Shown here piece by piece: positions 24,493-33,467 of a stretch of DNA of 64,000 nucleotides; the first letter of the stretch is position 1, and every line of letters begins with the position of its first letter. The translations under genes were made by a program, and so were the position numbers. Location: NCBI RefSeq assembly GCF_009695605.1, contig NZ_VUNQ01000003.1, positions 62,001-126,000 on the forward strand, read 5' to 3'. The notes beneath the pieces were generated by a model. The model was not told the origin of the DNA. It did not search any database and saw only the letters and a program-made list of their open reading frames with translations. Source of the stretch: Tissierella pigra (GTDB lineage Bacteria; Bacillota; Clostridia; Tissierellales; Tissierellaceae).

Positions 24493-25122
24493 CTATAATT
24501 CACTTTTCTCATCTACTTTAATTTTAAGTAAAATCACAGTTGTATCTTCATTTATCATTTGATTTATAGAATCTAAATTTTGATAATCATAAGTTCTTAA
24601 AGATTCTTCTGCTTGCCGATATACTCCTAAAATTAATTCTTGTCCAAATTCTAAACCAATCTTTCCACTTCCTATTGCACAATCCCACATATTTATTCCA
24701 GATTCTACAAATAGATCACTTTCAATACTATGGGGTCCTACTTTACCATATGGTGAATAAAGAAAAAGCAACTTTTCTTTATTATTAGAATCTATGATAC
24801 CAAATCCTATAGGACCTTCTTCAACTTGTTTTGGGCTTAATCCATATGAAAGCTCCATAAGATGGAAAGGTTCTATAGGTTTCCCATTACTATATGCCTC
24901 AATCCATATACTAACCCAAGAGTTATCTGCATTAAGTAGTTTAAAATTAAAATCCAACAGGAAACCAAGATTTAACTCTTTAAATGTATTTTCATATTTT
25001 GAATTATCATTAGCAGAAATATAAGCAACCTTATTATGATTGTTTACACTATTGCATCCTATACTAATAAATATTATAACAGCTAAAATTAGCATTAAAA
25101 CTATACCATATCTCTTTACCAT
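24493..25122 (-). CDS. Putative lipoprotein of unknown function
   Basis: 209 residues with a lipoprotein signal: VLMLILAVIIFISIGCNSVNN, with Cys near residue 23 in the lipobox ISIGC. The mature part is soluble and shows no motif I recognise. ATG behind ATGGAGG. The next gene downstream encodes the small OadB-motif membrane protein, possibly in the same transcript. Confidence 0.75.
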   Translation of the reverse strand: MVKRYGIVLMLILAVIIFISIGCNSVNNHNKVAYISANDNSKYENTFKELNLGFLLDFNFKLLNADNSWVSIWIEAYSNGKPIEPFHLMELSYGLSPKQVEEGPIGFGIIDSNNKEKLLFLYSPYGKVGPHSIESDLFVESGINMWDCAIGSGKIGLEFGQELILGVYRQAEESLRTYDYQNLDSINQMINEDTTVILLKIKVDEKSEL

Positions 25123-25236
25123 AAAAGTACCTCCATTACAAAAAATGTTTCCATATATTTCAGCCTAATTGTGGCAATTTCTCTAGCCTTTTCTGTAAAC
25201 AGTCTATCTGGAATTTTTTAAGCTTTAATTCATATT

Positions 25237-26010
25237 CTATACATTTCTACATACAAAAATTAGTTCCCTGCCATTTTCAATATTGCTTTTATCATACCAG
25301 CCATACTCTTCCACTATGGCAAACCCAGCGTCTTTTAAGTATTTAACAATCTGATTGTAGTAATAATATTTTAATTTTAAATGTTCTTCTAATCTTTTCA
25401 TATTTCCATTAGTATCTATGATTTCAAAGGCATAATGAGGATAAATAATTTGATTTGATGTATCGATTTTATCACCCCAATGTTTCTTTACTATTTTATG
25501 ACCTCTGCTGTCATCATTAACTTCCCATTGTACTACTTCATCATAACACCAAGTTTCATCTAATTCTTTATAAGGTCTAAATACATTTAATATGAAAAAA
25601 CCTTTATCTGATAAATGTTCTCTAATACAATTTAAACAGTTTACTATATCTCCATCTTCAGTTAATGCTTGAAATGCCCTGAATGGAGCAATGATTAACT
25701 CAAATTTGTTCCTTAAATCAAACTTAGCCATATTCCCTTTTACTAAAGTAATATTATCTTTATAAGTACTATTTTTTAGTTTTTCACTAAAGATTTCAAG
25801 CATAGTATCTGATAAATCCAATCCAGTTATCTTAAATCCAGCTTCTGCTAATCTTAAGGCTACTCTTCCAGTTCCACAGCCTAATTCTAGTACCTTTCCT
25901 CTTAATTTTGACGCATATTCTTTATAAAAATCTATATCATCAGTTAGATTATCTCTATTATCATAATCATATAACCAAGCTGTATTTTCATAAATATTTC
26001 CTAACTCCAT
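25237..26010 (-). CDS. Class I SAM-dependent methyltransferase
   Basis: 257 residues. Motif I KVLELGCGTGRVALRLAEAG lies near residue 38, the strand-2 acidic residue in ITGLDLSDTML near 60 and motif IV KFELIIAPFRAFQAL near 102. The remaining sequence (HYAFEIIDTNGNMKRLEEHL) is typical of the small-molecule type related to the enzyme at 9313. ATG behind a purine-rich ribosome site. The nearest gene downstream is the unrelated lipoprotein. Confidence 0.9.
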   Translation of the reverse strand: MELGNIYENTAWLYDYDNRDNLTDDIDFYKEYASKLRGKVLELGCGTGRVALRLAEAGFKITGLDLSDTMLEIFSEKLKNSTYKDNITLVKGNMAKFDLRNKFELIIAPFRAFQALTEDGDIVNCLNCIREHLSDKGFFILNVFRPYKELDETWCYDEVVQWEVNDDSRGHKIVKKHWGDKIDTSNQIIYPHYAFEIIDTNGNMKRLEEHLKLKYYYYNQIVKYLKDAGFAIVEEYGWYDKSNIENGRELIFVCRNV

Positions 26011-26042
26011 AGCTTATCTCCTTATTAATAAAATAATATTTT

Positions 26043-26402
26043 TTATTTATTTCTATTTCCCTCAATATTAAACCTTACAATATTTTGAATTAAATCCACA
26101 TCTAACTCTCTGCCATTAGGTATTTGAATAGTACCATTGGAAGTCTTATAGCCTTGAAGTTTATCTCCAAAATTTTGAACTGCTTCTGCACCGCAATATA
26201 GACCAATATGTTTTTTATGTGATGCAAAATGGATTACATTTCCTTTAAAATAAAAGGTAGGCATACCCCAACTAATTTTCTCAGTTAATTCTAATGACGC
26301 CTCTAAAATAATCTGTCTAAGTTCCCTAAGCTTAGGTTGAATTCCTTCGAGGCATATCTCAATATATTCATCAATAGTTTTTATTTTTATATCATTTTCT
26401 AT
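26043..26402 (-). CDS. DUF1801 (YdhG-like) protein, apparent ATA start
   Basis: In-frame translation extends well upstream of the first ATG (26264): KIKTIDEYIEICLEGIQPKL, then LRQIILEASLELTEKISWGMPTF, the classic DUF1801 N-terminus. The full 119-residue protein has family length and ends with the usual IPNGRELDVDLIQNIVRF. The only codon fitting ribosome site GGGAGAG and length is ATA at 26402, which may be a mutated ATG. If so, the gene is poorly expressed or starting to decay. Confidence 0.7.
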   Translation of the reverse strand: MENDIKIKTIDEYIEICLEGIQPKLRELRQIILEASLELTEKISWGMPTFYFKGNVIHFASHKKHIGLYCGAEAVQNFGDKLQGYKTSNGTIQIPNGRELDVDLIQNIVRFNIEGNRNK

Positions 26403-26558
26403 TTATAGCTCTCCCTTATATGATTTATTCATTAGTTTGTCCACGGTTCCTTTTAGCACTTTTATTCCCTCTAAATAATATTCATAATTAACTTCTTTAG
26501 CCCATGCACAAATTTCTAACCCAATATGCAAATTATAAAAATCCTTCTTTAAATTCAA
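26403..26558 (-). CDS. Small ORF or 3' remnant upstream of the DUF1801 gene
   Basis: 51-codon frame from TTG 26558, overlapping the stop of the metallophosphoesterase gene (TTGA). The peptide includes NLHIGLEICAWAKEVNYEYY and LKGTVDKLMNKSYKGEL. It ends directly at the ATA start of the DUF1801 gene. The composition is protein-like, but there is no ribosome site and I recognise no family. It may be the tail of a lost gene. Confidence 0.35.
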   Translation of the reverse strand: MNLKKDFYNLHIGLEICAWAKEVNYEYYLEGIKVLKGTVDKLMNKSYKGEL

Positions 26559-27361
26559 CTTATTAAGATTACATCATATACATCTATAACAGGATTACTT
26601 CTGATTCTTAAGGGTATTCTTACAGTTCCTAAGCCTCTACTTATGGAAAAATATTGATCATTACTGATTTTCTTATAGCCAATATGAAAGCCATCATATG
26701 AAGTTTTAAAAATTGGTATATTTATTTGTCCCCCATGTGTATGACCTACTAGAATATGATTATAGCTTATTTCCTTGGACTCTATTGTATTGATTATATT
26801 TGGTGAATGAGCTAATACTATTTTATAATCACTGCTTATTTTCTCAGTTTCAATATCATATTTTTCATTTCCATATATGGAATTATCAAATCCATATATA
26901 GATACTTTTGTCTCTCCTATATATAATATTGAATTTTCATTAATCAGTAGTTTTAGATTATCATATTTGCTAACTTCATTAACCAATTTATCCAATTCTA
27001 TATTTCTTTTCATAAAATATTTTTTTTGCTCTTCTCTTTCATAATTCCCTAATACCATAAATACAGGATATTTTATATTTCCTAATTCTTTTATTACCTT
27101 AGATAAGTTTTTTTGAGTATTTGAATAATCTCCTGTAACCACTATAAAATTAGGATTAGTAGAATTTATAATGCTACTAATCCTGCCGTTAATAAAACTT
27201 ACTTTATTGTGAATATCGGATATATGAACAAATCTAAAATTTGAAGGTATCTTCTGCTTTATCTCCATATGTTCCACCTTAACTAAGTGAGTGGTTAAAA
27301 TAATTATGGATATTGCAGCTATAATTATAATTCCCATTATATAGTAGAAAATATTTATCAC
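26555..27361 (-). CDS. Membrane-anchored metallophosphoesterase (YaeI-like)
   Basis: 268 residues. An N-terminal membrane anchor (MGIIIIAAISIIILT) precedes a calcineurin-like domain: FVHISDIHNK near residue 45, VVTGDYSNTQ near 76, VLGNYEREEQ near 100, KIVLAHSPN near 180 and LVGHTHGGQINIP near 207. These supply the Asp, His and Asn ligands of the dinuclear metal site. Related proteins are lipid or nucleotide phosphodiesterases. Single gene. Confidence 0.9.
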   Translation of the reverse strand: MINIFYYIMGIIIIAAISIIILTTHLVKVEHMEIKQKIPSNFRFVHISDIHNKVSFINGRISSIINSTNPNFIVVTGDYSNTQKNLSKVIKELGNIKYPVFMVLGNYEREEQKKYFMKRNIELDKLVNEVSKYDNLKLLINENSILYIGETKVSIYGFDNSIYGNEKYDIETEKISSDYKIVLAHSPNIINTIESKEISYNHILVGHTHGGQINIPIFKTSYDGFHIGYKKISNDQYFSISRGLGTVRIPLRIRSNPVIDVYDVILIS

Positions 27362-27386
27362 CTCATTAAGTATATATAATTTTTTA

Positions 27387-27411
27387 TTCCATTATTCAGT
27401 GAATAATGGAA
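27387..27411. terminator. Small inverted repeat, weak terminator candidate
   Basis: Arms TTCCATTATTC and GAATAATGGAA with a 3-nt loop lie between the 89-residue membrane protein and the metallophosphoesterase gene. No T-run follows on the minus strand, so its role is uncertain. Confidence 0.4.
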
Positions 27412-27437
27412 CAATCATGTCTGCGTTGTCCATATAT

Positions 27438-27707
27438 CTACGACTTAGTAAATGCAATATCTGCTAAACTAATGATACATCCTAATATAGTTCCTCCAAC
27501 TATATCACCTGCATTTGATAATGTGAAAATTATAGAACTTAATAAGAATATGGGCAATAATACTATCCATCTATAAATATATTTTTCTTTCCATTTTCTT
27601 GGTATCTTTTCAAATAGTAAAAATAACTGTGGCTTTACTTTTCTTAAATAAGTAAATATTCTACCAAAGACAATAGTAGAAACTGCTATTGTAATAATTA
27701 GTTTCAT
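27438..27707 (-). CDS. Small membrane protein, unknown
   Basis: 89 residues with three hydrophobic segments: IITIAVSTIVFGRIFTYL, WIVLLPIFLLSSIIFTL and GGTILGCIISLADIAF. Between the first two lies a basic cytoplasmic loop (KIPRKWKEKYIYR). No family recognised. It starts 17 bp after the CPBP protease gene, so the two are probably co-transcribed. Confidence 0.65.
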   Translation of the reverse strand: MKLIITIAVSTIVFGRIFTYLRKVKPQLFLLFEKIPRKWKEKYIYRWIVLLPIFLLSSIIFTLSNAGDIVGGTILGCIISLADIAFTKS

Positions 27708-27724
27708 AAATAAATTCAGCTCCT

Positions 27725-28747
27725 TTAAATATCTAATTCCTTATATTCATCTGCATTTATATTTAAATTAGGTGAATTTCTATAAGCCTTACTTAAAAGG
27801 AAAGGAATATAAATTACAGAGAAAATCACTAATTGAAATAAAATAGATTCCCAAGAAATTACCATATTAGTTCCTGATATATCATAAAGAACATGACCTA
27901 AATTATTGTTTAAAAAGTGAATAATCGATAAGGTCCATATATTTTCAGTTTTCATATATACATAGCCAAAGAAAACAGAATAACTTATACAAGCTACCAA
28001 TTGACTTAAAACAGAGTAAAATGGTGTCTCTGGACTATAGTAAAACATATTTATAGGAAGATGCCAAATTCCCCATATTAATCCTAACAGAAGTACTCCT
28101 TTACGTTTACCTATACGTTCTTGAAGAGCAGGCTGTAGAAAATATCTCCATCCATATTCTTCCCCAAAGAATATAGGGTAACTAGCAAAAAATGAAAGGG
28201 GTAAAGTCAATAATCTAATCCAAGTTCTTGAGTTTTTAAATGGTGCAACGAATTCACCAAATTCTCCTCCAATCAATGAAGCTATCAACAAACATGATAA
28301 GTATAATAAAATAAATAAAGCAATATGATAAGCTGATTCTTTCAAATTCTTTTGAAACTTTAATCCAAATCTGTCAATCTTCTCCTTTTCATCTGAACTA
28401 TATGCAGCAAACAAAACAATACTGCTAATCAATACAGCAAAATTTACTCCTCCATCTGGTGCTTGATGAAAGATAAATAATTTAATCAAAAGATAGGAAA
28501 TTAAAACAATAACTAAAAGTATATATGTACTAAAGAAGTTCTTAGGTATTTCTTTACGCAATTCTTTATTTAAAGATAAAGCTATTACTGCACCTAATGC
28601 TGGATAATACATTTGTATCAATGGAAAAGCACCAACAGAATATAAAGGATATGCCATAGACATTGCAAATCCCATTAAAATCGTCAAACCAAAGGTTACA
28701 GCAAAGAATACAATAAGATCTTTATTTGAAATACTATACTTTTTCAA
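27725..28747 (-). CDS. CPBP family intramembrane metalloprotease
   Basis: 340-residue polytopic membrane protein of the CAAX protease / bacteriocin-processing (ABI) family. The catalytic motifs are EEYGWRYFLQPALQ near residue 195, HLPINMFYY near 228 and HFLNNNLGH near 275, all inside membrane helices. Such proteases process peptides or give bacteriocin immunity. No peptide precursor is visible next to it. A small membrane protein follows within 17 bp. Confidence 0.88.
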   Translation of the reverse strand: MKKYSISNKDLIVFFAVTFGLTILMGFAMSMAYPLYSVGAFPLIQMYYPALGAVIALSLNKELRKEIPKNFFSTYILLVIVLISYLLIKLFIFHQAPDGGVNFAVLISSIVLFAAYSSDEKEKIDRFGLKFQKNLKESAYHIALFILLYLSCLLIASLIGGEFGEFVAPFKNSRTWIRLLTLPLSFFASYPIFFGEEYGWRYFLQPALQERIGKRKGVLLLGLIWGIWHLPINMFYYSPETPFYSVLSQLVACISYSVFFGYVYMKTENIWTLSIIHFLNNNLGHVLYDISGTNMVISWESILFQLVIFSVIYIPFLLSKAYRNSPNLNINADEYKELDI

Positions 28748-28839
28748 TTTATCACACCTTTCTAATATACTTATATAGTTTTGGTTGCTCTAGAGATATT
28801 CTAGTTAAATTGTTATTTCAGAAATCTATTTACTAGTGA

Positions 28840-29310
28840 TTATAACTCTTCTATCTTCATACTCTCCTTTAACTTTACTTCATATCTACAAGTTTTCCTG
28901 CTGCCATCTTTATACATGGGATGCCAATCAGGTACATCTACTATTTCTAATAAATTAGCTCCACAATATTCACAGGTTTTTCTTGAAGCTGTATTATCTG
29001 GATCACATGTAATAATAACAGTATCAAGCCCATGTCGTCTTGCTAGTTTAAAAAGTAATAAACAGGCTTTACCTGCATAGTGGTTGCCCCTATATGGTTC
29101 ATGAATTGTGTAGCCAATATTTCCTCCAAATCTAGTGTTTATGTTATGCCCTACTCGCAAATCACATTCTCCAACTTCTATTCCATCTGAACAACGACAT
29201 ATTCTAAAAATATAAGCTGGAACATATCTCTTATCAGCATTAGCATCTACAGTTCTATTTAATTGTAAAAATATTTCTTGATCCATTAAATCTCCTGTAT
29301 CCTGAAACAT
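28840..29310 (-). CDS. GNAT N-acetyltransferase
   Basis: 156 residues from ATG 29310, with GAGGTGG at normal spacing; a GTG three codons earlier lies inside that site. NIGYTIHEPYRGNHYAGKACLLL forms the acetyl-CoA loop near residue 88, and VIITCDPDNTASRKTCEYCGA the C-terminal alpha4 region, as in the YjcF/RimJ-like branch. Substrate unknown. No co-transcribed partner is evident. Confidence 0.88.
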   Translation of the reverse strand: MFQDTGDLMDQEIFLQLNRTVDANADKRYVPAYIFRICRCSDGIEVGECDLRVGHNINTRFGGNIGYTIHEPYRGNHYAGKACLLLFKLARRHGLDTVIITCDPDNTASRKTCEYCGANLLEIVDVPDWHPMYKDGSRKTCRYEVKLKESMKIEEL

Positions 29311-29490
29311 AGTTTCCACCTCACTAAATTCAAATTATAGTTTTAAAATCTTTAGTAATTCATGAATATTATCTATATCAATATTTTGTCTCCTATTTAG
29401 AAGTCTATACTTAATCTAATCATATCTATACATAGAATACCATTTTCAATAATTTCTTATAAAAAAGTCTTTATCTACAACTACAACTTA

Positions 29491-29807
29491 TTACACTATA
29501 GTAAAATTTTCTGTCGATGGTAAACCATTCCAAATATACCCGTCAGATCTATAGTACAATCTCTCTACAGAGCCATCTGTTTTTGTATAGTCTATAACAA
29601 AAACTTGCCCCGTTTCTATCAACATCGGATAATCATCATAGAGCATTTTTCTTATGCTTAAAATAATTGTAGTCATTTTCCAACACAAAACTCTCCATAT
29701 ACATAGTCTTTGAATCCCGCTAAATCTTTTTTCCCAAAATATGAGGCGTCATAATTCTTTTCATTTACTATAATTACATCTACTCTTAGGAGTCCAATAT
29801 CTTTCAT
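29491..29807 (-). pseudogene. Broken gene of unknown family
   Basis: Two short overlapping frames. 29673-29807 encodes 44 residues (VDVIIVNEKNYDASYFGKKD) and 29491-29688 encodes 65 (QVFVIDYTKTDGSVERLYYR, then SDGYIWNGLP). They look like the head and tail of one gene split by a frameshift or deletion near 29680. No family recognised. The flanking stretches 29320-29490 and 29808-29928 show nothing. Confidence 0.4.
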
Positions 29808-29928
29808 AATCTAGGTTAAGTCTTCAAAATAGATGTTGCCCTCAATATAAGTAAATTTTACTTAATGATTGATAATGCTAGGAATTCTTTTTAATATCTA
29901 TTTAACCTTATTACTTTACTTACACAAA

Positions 29929-30738
29929 TTAAACCTCTATTATTTTTTCCATATTAATTTGTCCACGATTTAATTTTCTTTTATATCCTAAGCCTTCATA
30001 TAGTTTAATTGCATATTTGTTTTCTGCATCACATGCTAAAAAACTTCTTACTGCACCATTTTCTTTTCCCCAATTAATTCCATGTACTGCTAAATTAAGT
30101 CCCACTTTTTGAGAATGATAATTAGGATTTACAGCAATTTCCCTTAACCATAAAACTATACCTTTTTCGCTTTCAAAACCATATAAATTGACACAACATA
30201 TACCTATAATTTTCTTATTCATCTCAGCTATAAATATACATGAATTTTCGGATTCATTCCATTCCCTTATCCATTGAGGGCTCTCTCCTCTAAATCCTCG
30301 GGAATAACCTTTACATGATTTTGTAATTTCTGAGGCTTCTTTATATTCATTTTCATTTATTCTTCTAATTACCAATGAATTTGGTTGTTCTACACCTATT
30401 GTATTTAAATCGTTATTCCAAAAATCTACCCATTCACTGACAATTATAAATCCCCTATTTTCCATTTCTGAAACATAATCCTCTGGAATAAATTCTATAT
30501 ATATTTTCTTAATGCTTTTATCCAGTGAAATTATAGCTATAGCTTCTTCTAGTCCATGAAAAAATTCTTCCTTTGAGCTTGTACCCCAATCTATTGTTGC
30601 TTTTCCTTCTGACTTAGAATAAAGGAATAAACCATGATTATTATTAACACATACTTGTGAATCAGATATATCACTTATATCTGCATATTCCAAAGAAGTA
30701 TATTGAAAATCTTTTACCCGTTGAAGTATATCTTTCAT
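29929..30738 (-). CDS. GNAT acetyltransferase with extra N-terminal domain
   Basis: 269 residues. The first 130 form a degenerate acetyltransferase-like half (EEFFHGLEEAIAIISLDKSI, IYIEFIPEDYVSEMENRGF). The second half is a clear GNAT domain with IVLWLREIAVNPNYHSQKVG (acetyl-CoA loop) near residue 200 and ENKYAIKLYEGLGYKRKLNR near 240. Tandem GNAT proteins often include aminoglycoside- or peptide-modifying enzymes; substrate unknown. The ribosome site is AAAGGAAGGA. Confidence 0.87.
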   Translation of the reverse strand: MKDILQRVKDFQYTSLEYADISDISDSQVCVNNNHGLFLYSKSEGKATIDWGTSSKEEFFHGLEEAIAIISLDKSIKKIYIEFIPEDYVSEMENRGFIIVSEWVDFWNNDLNTIGVEQPNSLVIRRINENEYKEASEITKSCKGYSRGFRGESPQWIREWNESENSCIFIAEMNKKIIGICCVNLYGFESEKGIVLWLREIAVNPNYHSQKVGLNLAVHGINWGKENGAVRSFLACDAENKYAIKLYEGLGYKRKLNRGQINMEKIIEV

Positions 30739-30768
30739 TTTTATAACATTCCTTCCTTTGTTAATTTG

Positions 30769-31461
30769 CTAAAAATCTTTATCAGTAATCCTTATGGCTT
30801 CTTCTTCGTTATAAAACTCATATTCAAACTTACCATTTGTCTTCCAATCGTTTAATAATTTTTCTTTTAAGTTATCTTCTTCTAATTTAAAAACTATAAC
30901 TTCATCTATACTTCTTAATTTTCTATTTCCATAGGTGCTATGAACCCTTTCAGACTCATAGTATTCTTCTCCTACAATTTCCTTTAGTTCCTCTGGAAAA
31001 TATATCCTTATCCTAAATCTCTTATTACCTTTACCATAATCCTTTAATTCCAATTTAATATCAACTTTTGCATTATTGTCTGCAATTCCTAAACTAGTTC
31101 TTGCATCTAACAATTCTACACTATATAAGCCGTCATCTGCTAAAAAGTGATATGTAGTTCTTGTTATATCTAACCCTTTTCTCATTATAGGCATTATAAT
31201 TACTAGTATTGCTATAAATATTATACTGGTATTTCTATATTTTAATTTTTCCACCTTAGATAAAATATTTGTGGCTACAACGATTAATGTTAAGGGTACC
31301 AATCCTGCAAGATAAATTGTAGTATTTCCTTTTTTTATTGGTCTTATTATATATTCAATTGTAGAATAAGACTTATGTGGAAGTTTATAATTTAGTAGTA
31401 CTGCTATAAATATAATTCCTAGACCTTTAAGTACTCTTTTATTATCATTACTAATATTCAT
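30769..31461 (-). CDS. Membrane protein of unknown function
   Basis: 230 residues from ATG 31461, chosen for AAGGAGG at proper spacing; the longer open frame lies upstream of the transcript start. Three membrane segments occupy the first 100 residues (LKGLGIIFIAVLL, TIYLAGLVPLTLIVVA, IIFIAILVIIMP), followed by a soluble strand-rich domain (SVELLDARTSLGIADNNAKV, RIRIYFPEEL). No family recognised. A sigma-H-type promoter lies directly upstream with a leader of only some 15-20 nt. Confidence 0.7.
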   Translation of the reverse strand: MNISNDNKRVLKGLGIIFIAVLLNYKLPHKSYSTIEYIIRPIKKGNTTIYLAGLVPLTLIVVATNILSKVEKLKYRNTSIIFIAILVIIMPIMRKGLDITRTTYHFLADDGLYSVELLDARTSLGIADNNAKVDIKLELKDYGKGNKRFRIRIYFPEELKEIVGEEYYESERVHSTYGNRKLRSIDEVIVFKLEEDNLKEKLLNDWKTNGKFEYEFYNEEEAIRITDKDF

Positions 31462-31485
31462 TAATTTTCCTCCTTCCATATACTT

Positions 31486-31511
31486 ATTCGATAAAGCATA
31501 ATCAAATTCCT
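31486..31511 (-). promoter_or_regulatory. Sigma-H-type promoter
   Basis: Minus strand -35 AGGAATT (31505-31511), 15-bp spacer, -10 GAAT (31486-31489), with flanks AAAAGA and AAGTATATG matching the boxes at 12510 and 16832. It lies 20 bp after the terminator at 31531. Confidence 0.72.
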
Positions 31512-31530
31512 TCTTTTCCAGAACATTTTG

Positions 31531-31581
31531 CAATAAAAATAGCCTTTTACTAGATTACACCTTGTATTCTAGTAAAAGGCT
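31531..31581 (-). terminator. Intrinsic terminator after the serine hydrolase gene
   Basis: 14-bp arms AGCCTTTTACTAGA (31541-31554) and TCTAGTAAAAGGCT (31568-31581), followed on the minus strand by ATTTTTATTG. Confidence 0.9.
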
Positions 31582-31593
31582 AAAGAAATATAT

Positions 31594-33351
31594 CTATTTA
31601 ATTTTTATTGCTGAAATTTCTTGTCCCATTTGATGTAATACTAGATTAGTAACATTTCCTCCATCATCTTTTACAAATGTAATCTTTGCATCTACTATTT
31701 TATAAAAGAAATCATCTTCTGTACATGGAAATATTTCAAATTTCTCTTGACCTGTAAGTTGAGCAAATATCCTATTTCCTTCTCTTGTGATAGTACAAAT
31801 AACTTCAGGGGCTAGCTCATATTCTCCTATATATTTATCATATAAATCTGCATCTTTTATTTCAATTTCTGTTAAGGCTTCTGGTAGTTCATGAACACCA
31901 CCTAAAGCTATAGAAGTCAATGTATTTACTAGGGTAGTTGTATCATAGTAACCAACATTGGATAATACAATAATAGTCAAATCTAAATCTACAACTCTTG
32001 ATATACTAGAGGTAAATCCTAATGTATTACCTCCATGTAAAATTATCTTTCCTACTTCAGAGTCAATAATCATCCATCCATAGCCATAGCTTCCTACTCC
32101 TTCCATATCTATGTGTTCTTTGAATATTTGATTCATAGTATCTTTATTTACTAATTTTTCTGTCTTTAAGGCTTCACTCCATCTATATAAGTCTTCAGTA
32201 GTTGAATACATATTTCCAGCACCATATGCTCCACGTAACAGTACCTCATCATCTATAGGTACTACTTCCAAATATCCAGAATATGCCGTTGCATCATGTA
32301 ATCCATTGTTTTTACCATAGGATATACCTGTATTATTCATATTAATAGGATTAAATATATTTTCTTGTAAATAATCCTCATAGGACATATTAGATAACTG
32401 TTCTACCAACATACCAAGTATTAAGTAATTCGTATTGTTATAGCTGAATTTCTCACCAGGCTTAAATATTAATGGCTTATCTTTTACTAAATTCAATATA
32501 TCCATAGGAGTTTGATTATTTGAACTTAAGGTATAAAACTCCATTAATTCAGTAAAATTTACTAGTCCTGATGAATGAGTTAATAGATTATGGATAGTTA
32601 TTAAATCTCCATTTGGAAAGTCTGGCAAATATTTTGAAAGACTATCATTTACATCTATTAAACCTTTCTCACTTAATTGCATAATTGCCATTGCTGTAAA
32701 TTGTTTTGTAACTGAACCAATAGCAAATTTAGTTTGTGTTTTATTAAGAGTATTTTGGTCAAAATTAGCAAATCCATAACCTTCATTAAGAAGTATACTA
32801 CCTTCTTTAGCAATTAAAATACTTCCATGAAAATTTTCGTTTTTTTCTAGTGCTTTCATATATTCATTTAGTTTAGCAGTCATTTCCGTATCATTGGATA
32901 CTTTAAAAAATTCTTCTTGATTATTTGTAAATTGATTTATATTTAATACTTGGTGTTTATCATCCAATCCTAATATTAGATTTAATGTATTGCTGAATAA
33001 CTCTATAGGTACAAAGGTTTTACCGTCCTTGATAATGCTCTTTGTATCCATATTAATATTTTTATCATTTTTTATAACACTAGATTCTCCAATTTTCAAA
33101 TGAATAGTATTATATTCATTTGAAATCGTAACTCTTTTCTCTACATTGTCCCATGTAACTATGTAACCTAGTTCCTCGGCTCGTTGACGTAGTGGAACCA
33201 TCACTTTACCTTCTTCATTTACATAGGCATCATTAGATATTTCTTTACCATTTACAAAAATATTAATATCTCCAGAAGCAGCAAATGTAGTAACTGTCAT
33301 ACCAAATATTAATGTAATAGTTAATATGAACGATAATAATCTTTTCCACAT
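31594..33351 (-). CDS. Secreted serine hydrolase with copper-amine-oxidase-like N-domain
   Basis: 585 residues from ATG 33351 (RBS GGAGGG). A signal peptide (LLSFILTITLIFGMTVTTFA) is followed by a copper amine oxidase N-terminal type domain, the substrate- or wall-binding module common in clostridial exoproteins: VMVPLRQRAEELGY and GKTFVPIELFSN. Residues 165-500 form a class C beta-lactamase-like hydrolase with SVTKQ (Ser-x-x-Lys) near 213, FSYNNTNYL (Tyr-x-Asn) near 308 and ILHGGNTLG (His-x-Gly) near 437. It is likely a cell-surface esterase or D-peptidase. Confidence 0.9.
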   Translation of the reverse strand: MWKRLLSFILTITLIFGMTVTTFAASGDINIFVNGKEISNDAYVNEEGKVMVPLRQRAEELGYIVTWDNVEKRVTISNEYNTIHLKIGESSVIKNDKNINMDTKSIIKDGKTFVPIELFSNTLNLILGLDDKHQVLNINQFTNNQEEFFKVSNDTEMTAKLNEYMKALEKNENFHGSILIAKEGSILLNEGYGFANFDQNTLNKTQTKFAIGSVTKQFTAMAIMQLSEKGLIDVNDSLSKYLPDFPNGDLITIHNLLTHSSGLVNFTELMEFYTLSSNNQTPMDILNLVKDKPLIFKPGEKFSYNNTNYLILGMLVEQLSNMSYEDYLQENIFNPINMNNTGISYGKNNGLHDATAYSGYLEVVPIDDEVLLRGAYGAGNMYSTTEDLYRWSEALKTEKLVNKDTMNQIFKEHIDMEGVGSYGYGWMIIDSEVGKIILHGGNTLGFTSSISRVVDLDLTIIVLSNVGYYDTTTLVNTLTSIALGGVHELPEALTEIEIKDADLYDKYIGEYELAPEVICTITREGNRIFAQLTGQEKFEIFPCTEDDFFYKIVDAKITFVKDDGGNVTNLVLHQMGQEISAIKIK

Positions 33352-33467
33352 ATTAAATCCCTCCATTTCAATAACTTTTAGATTTATTTGAATACAAAAT
33401 CATCTCAGTATAGATTATCAGAGAATACCAATATTTTCAATGTCACGTTTAATATTAATTATTATAT

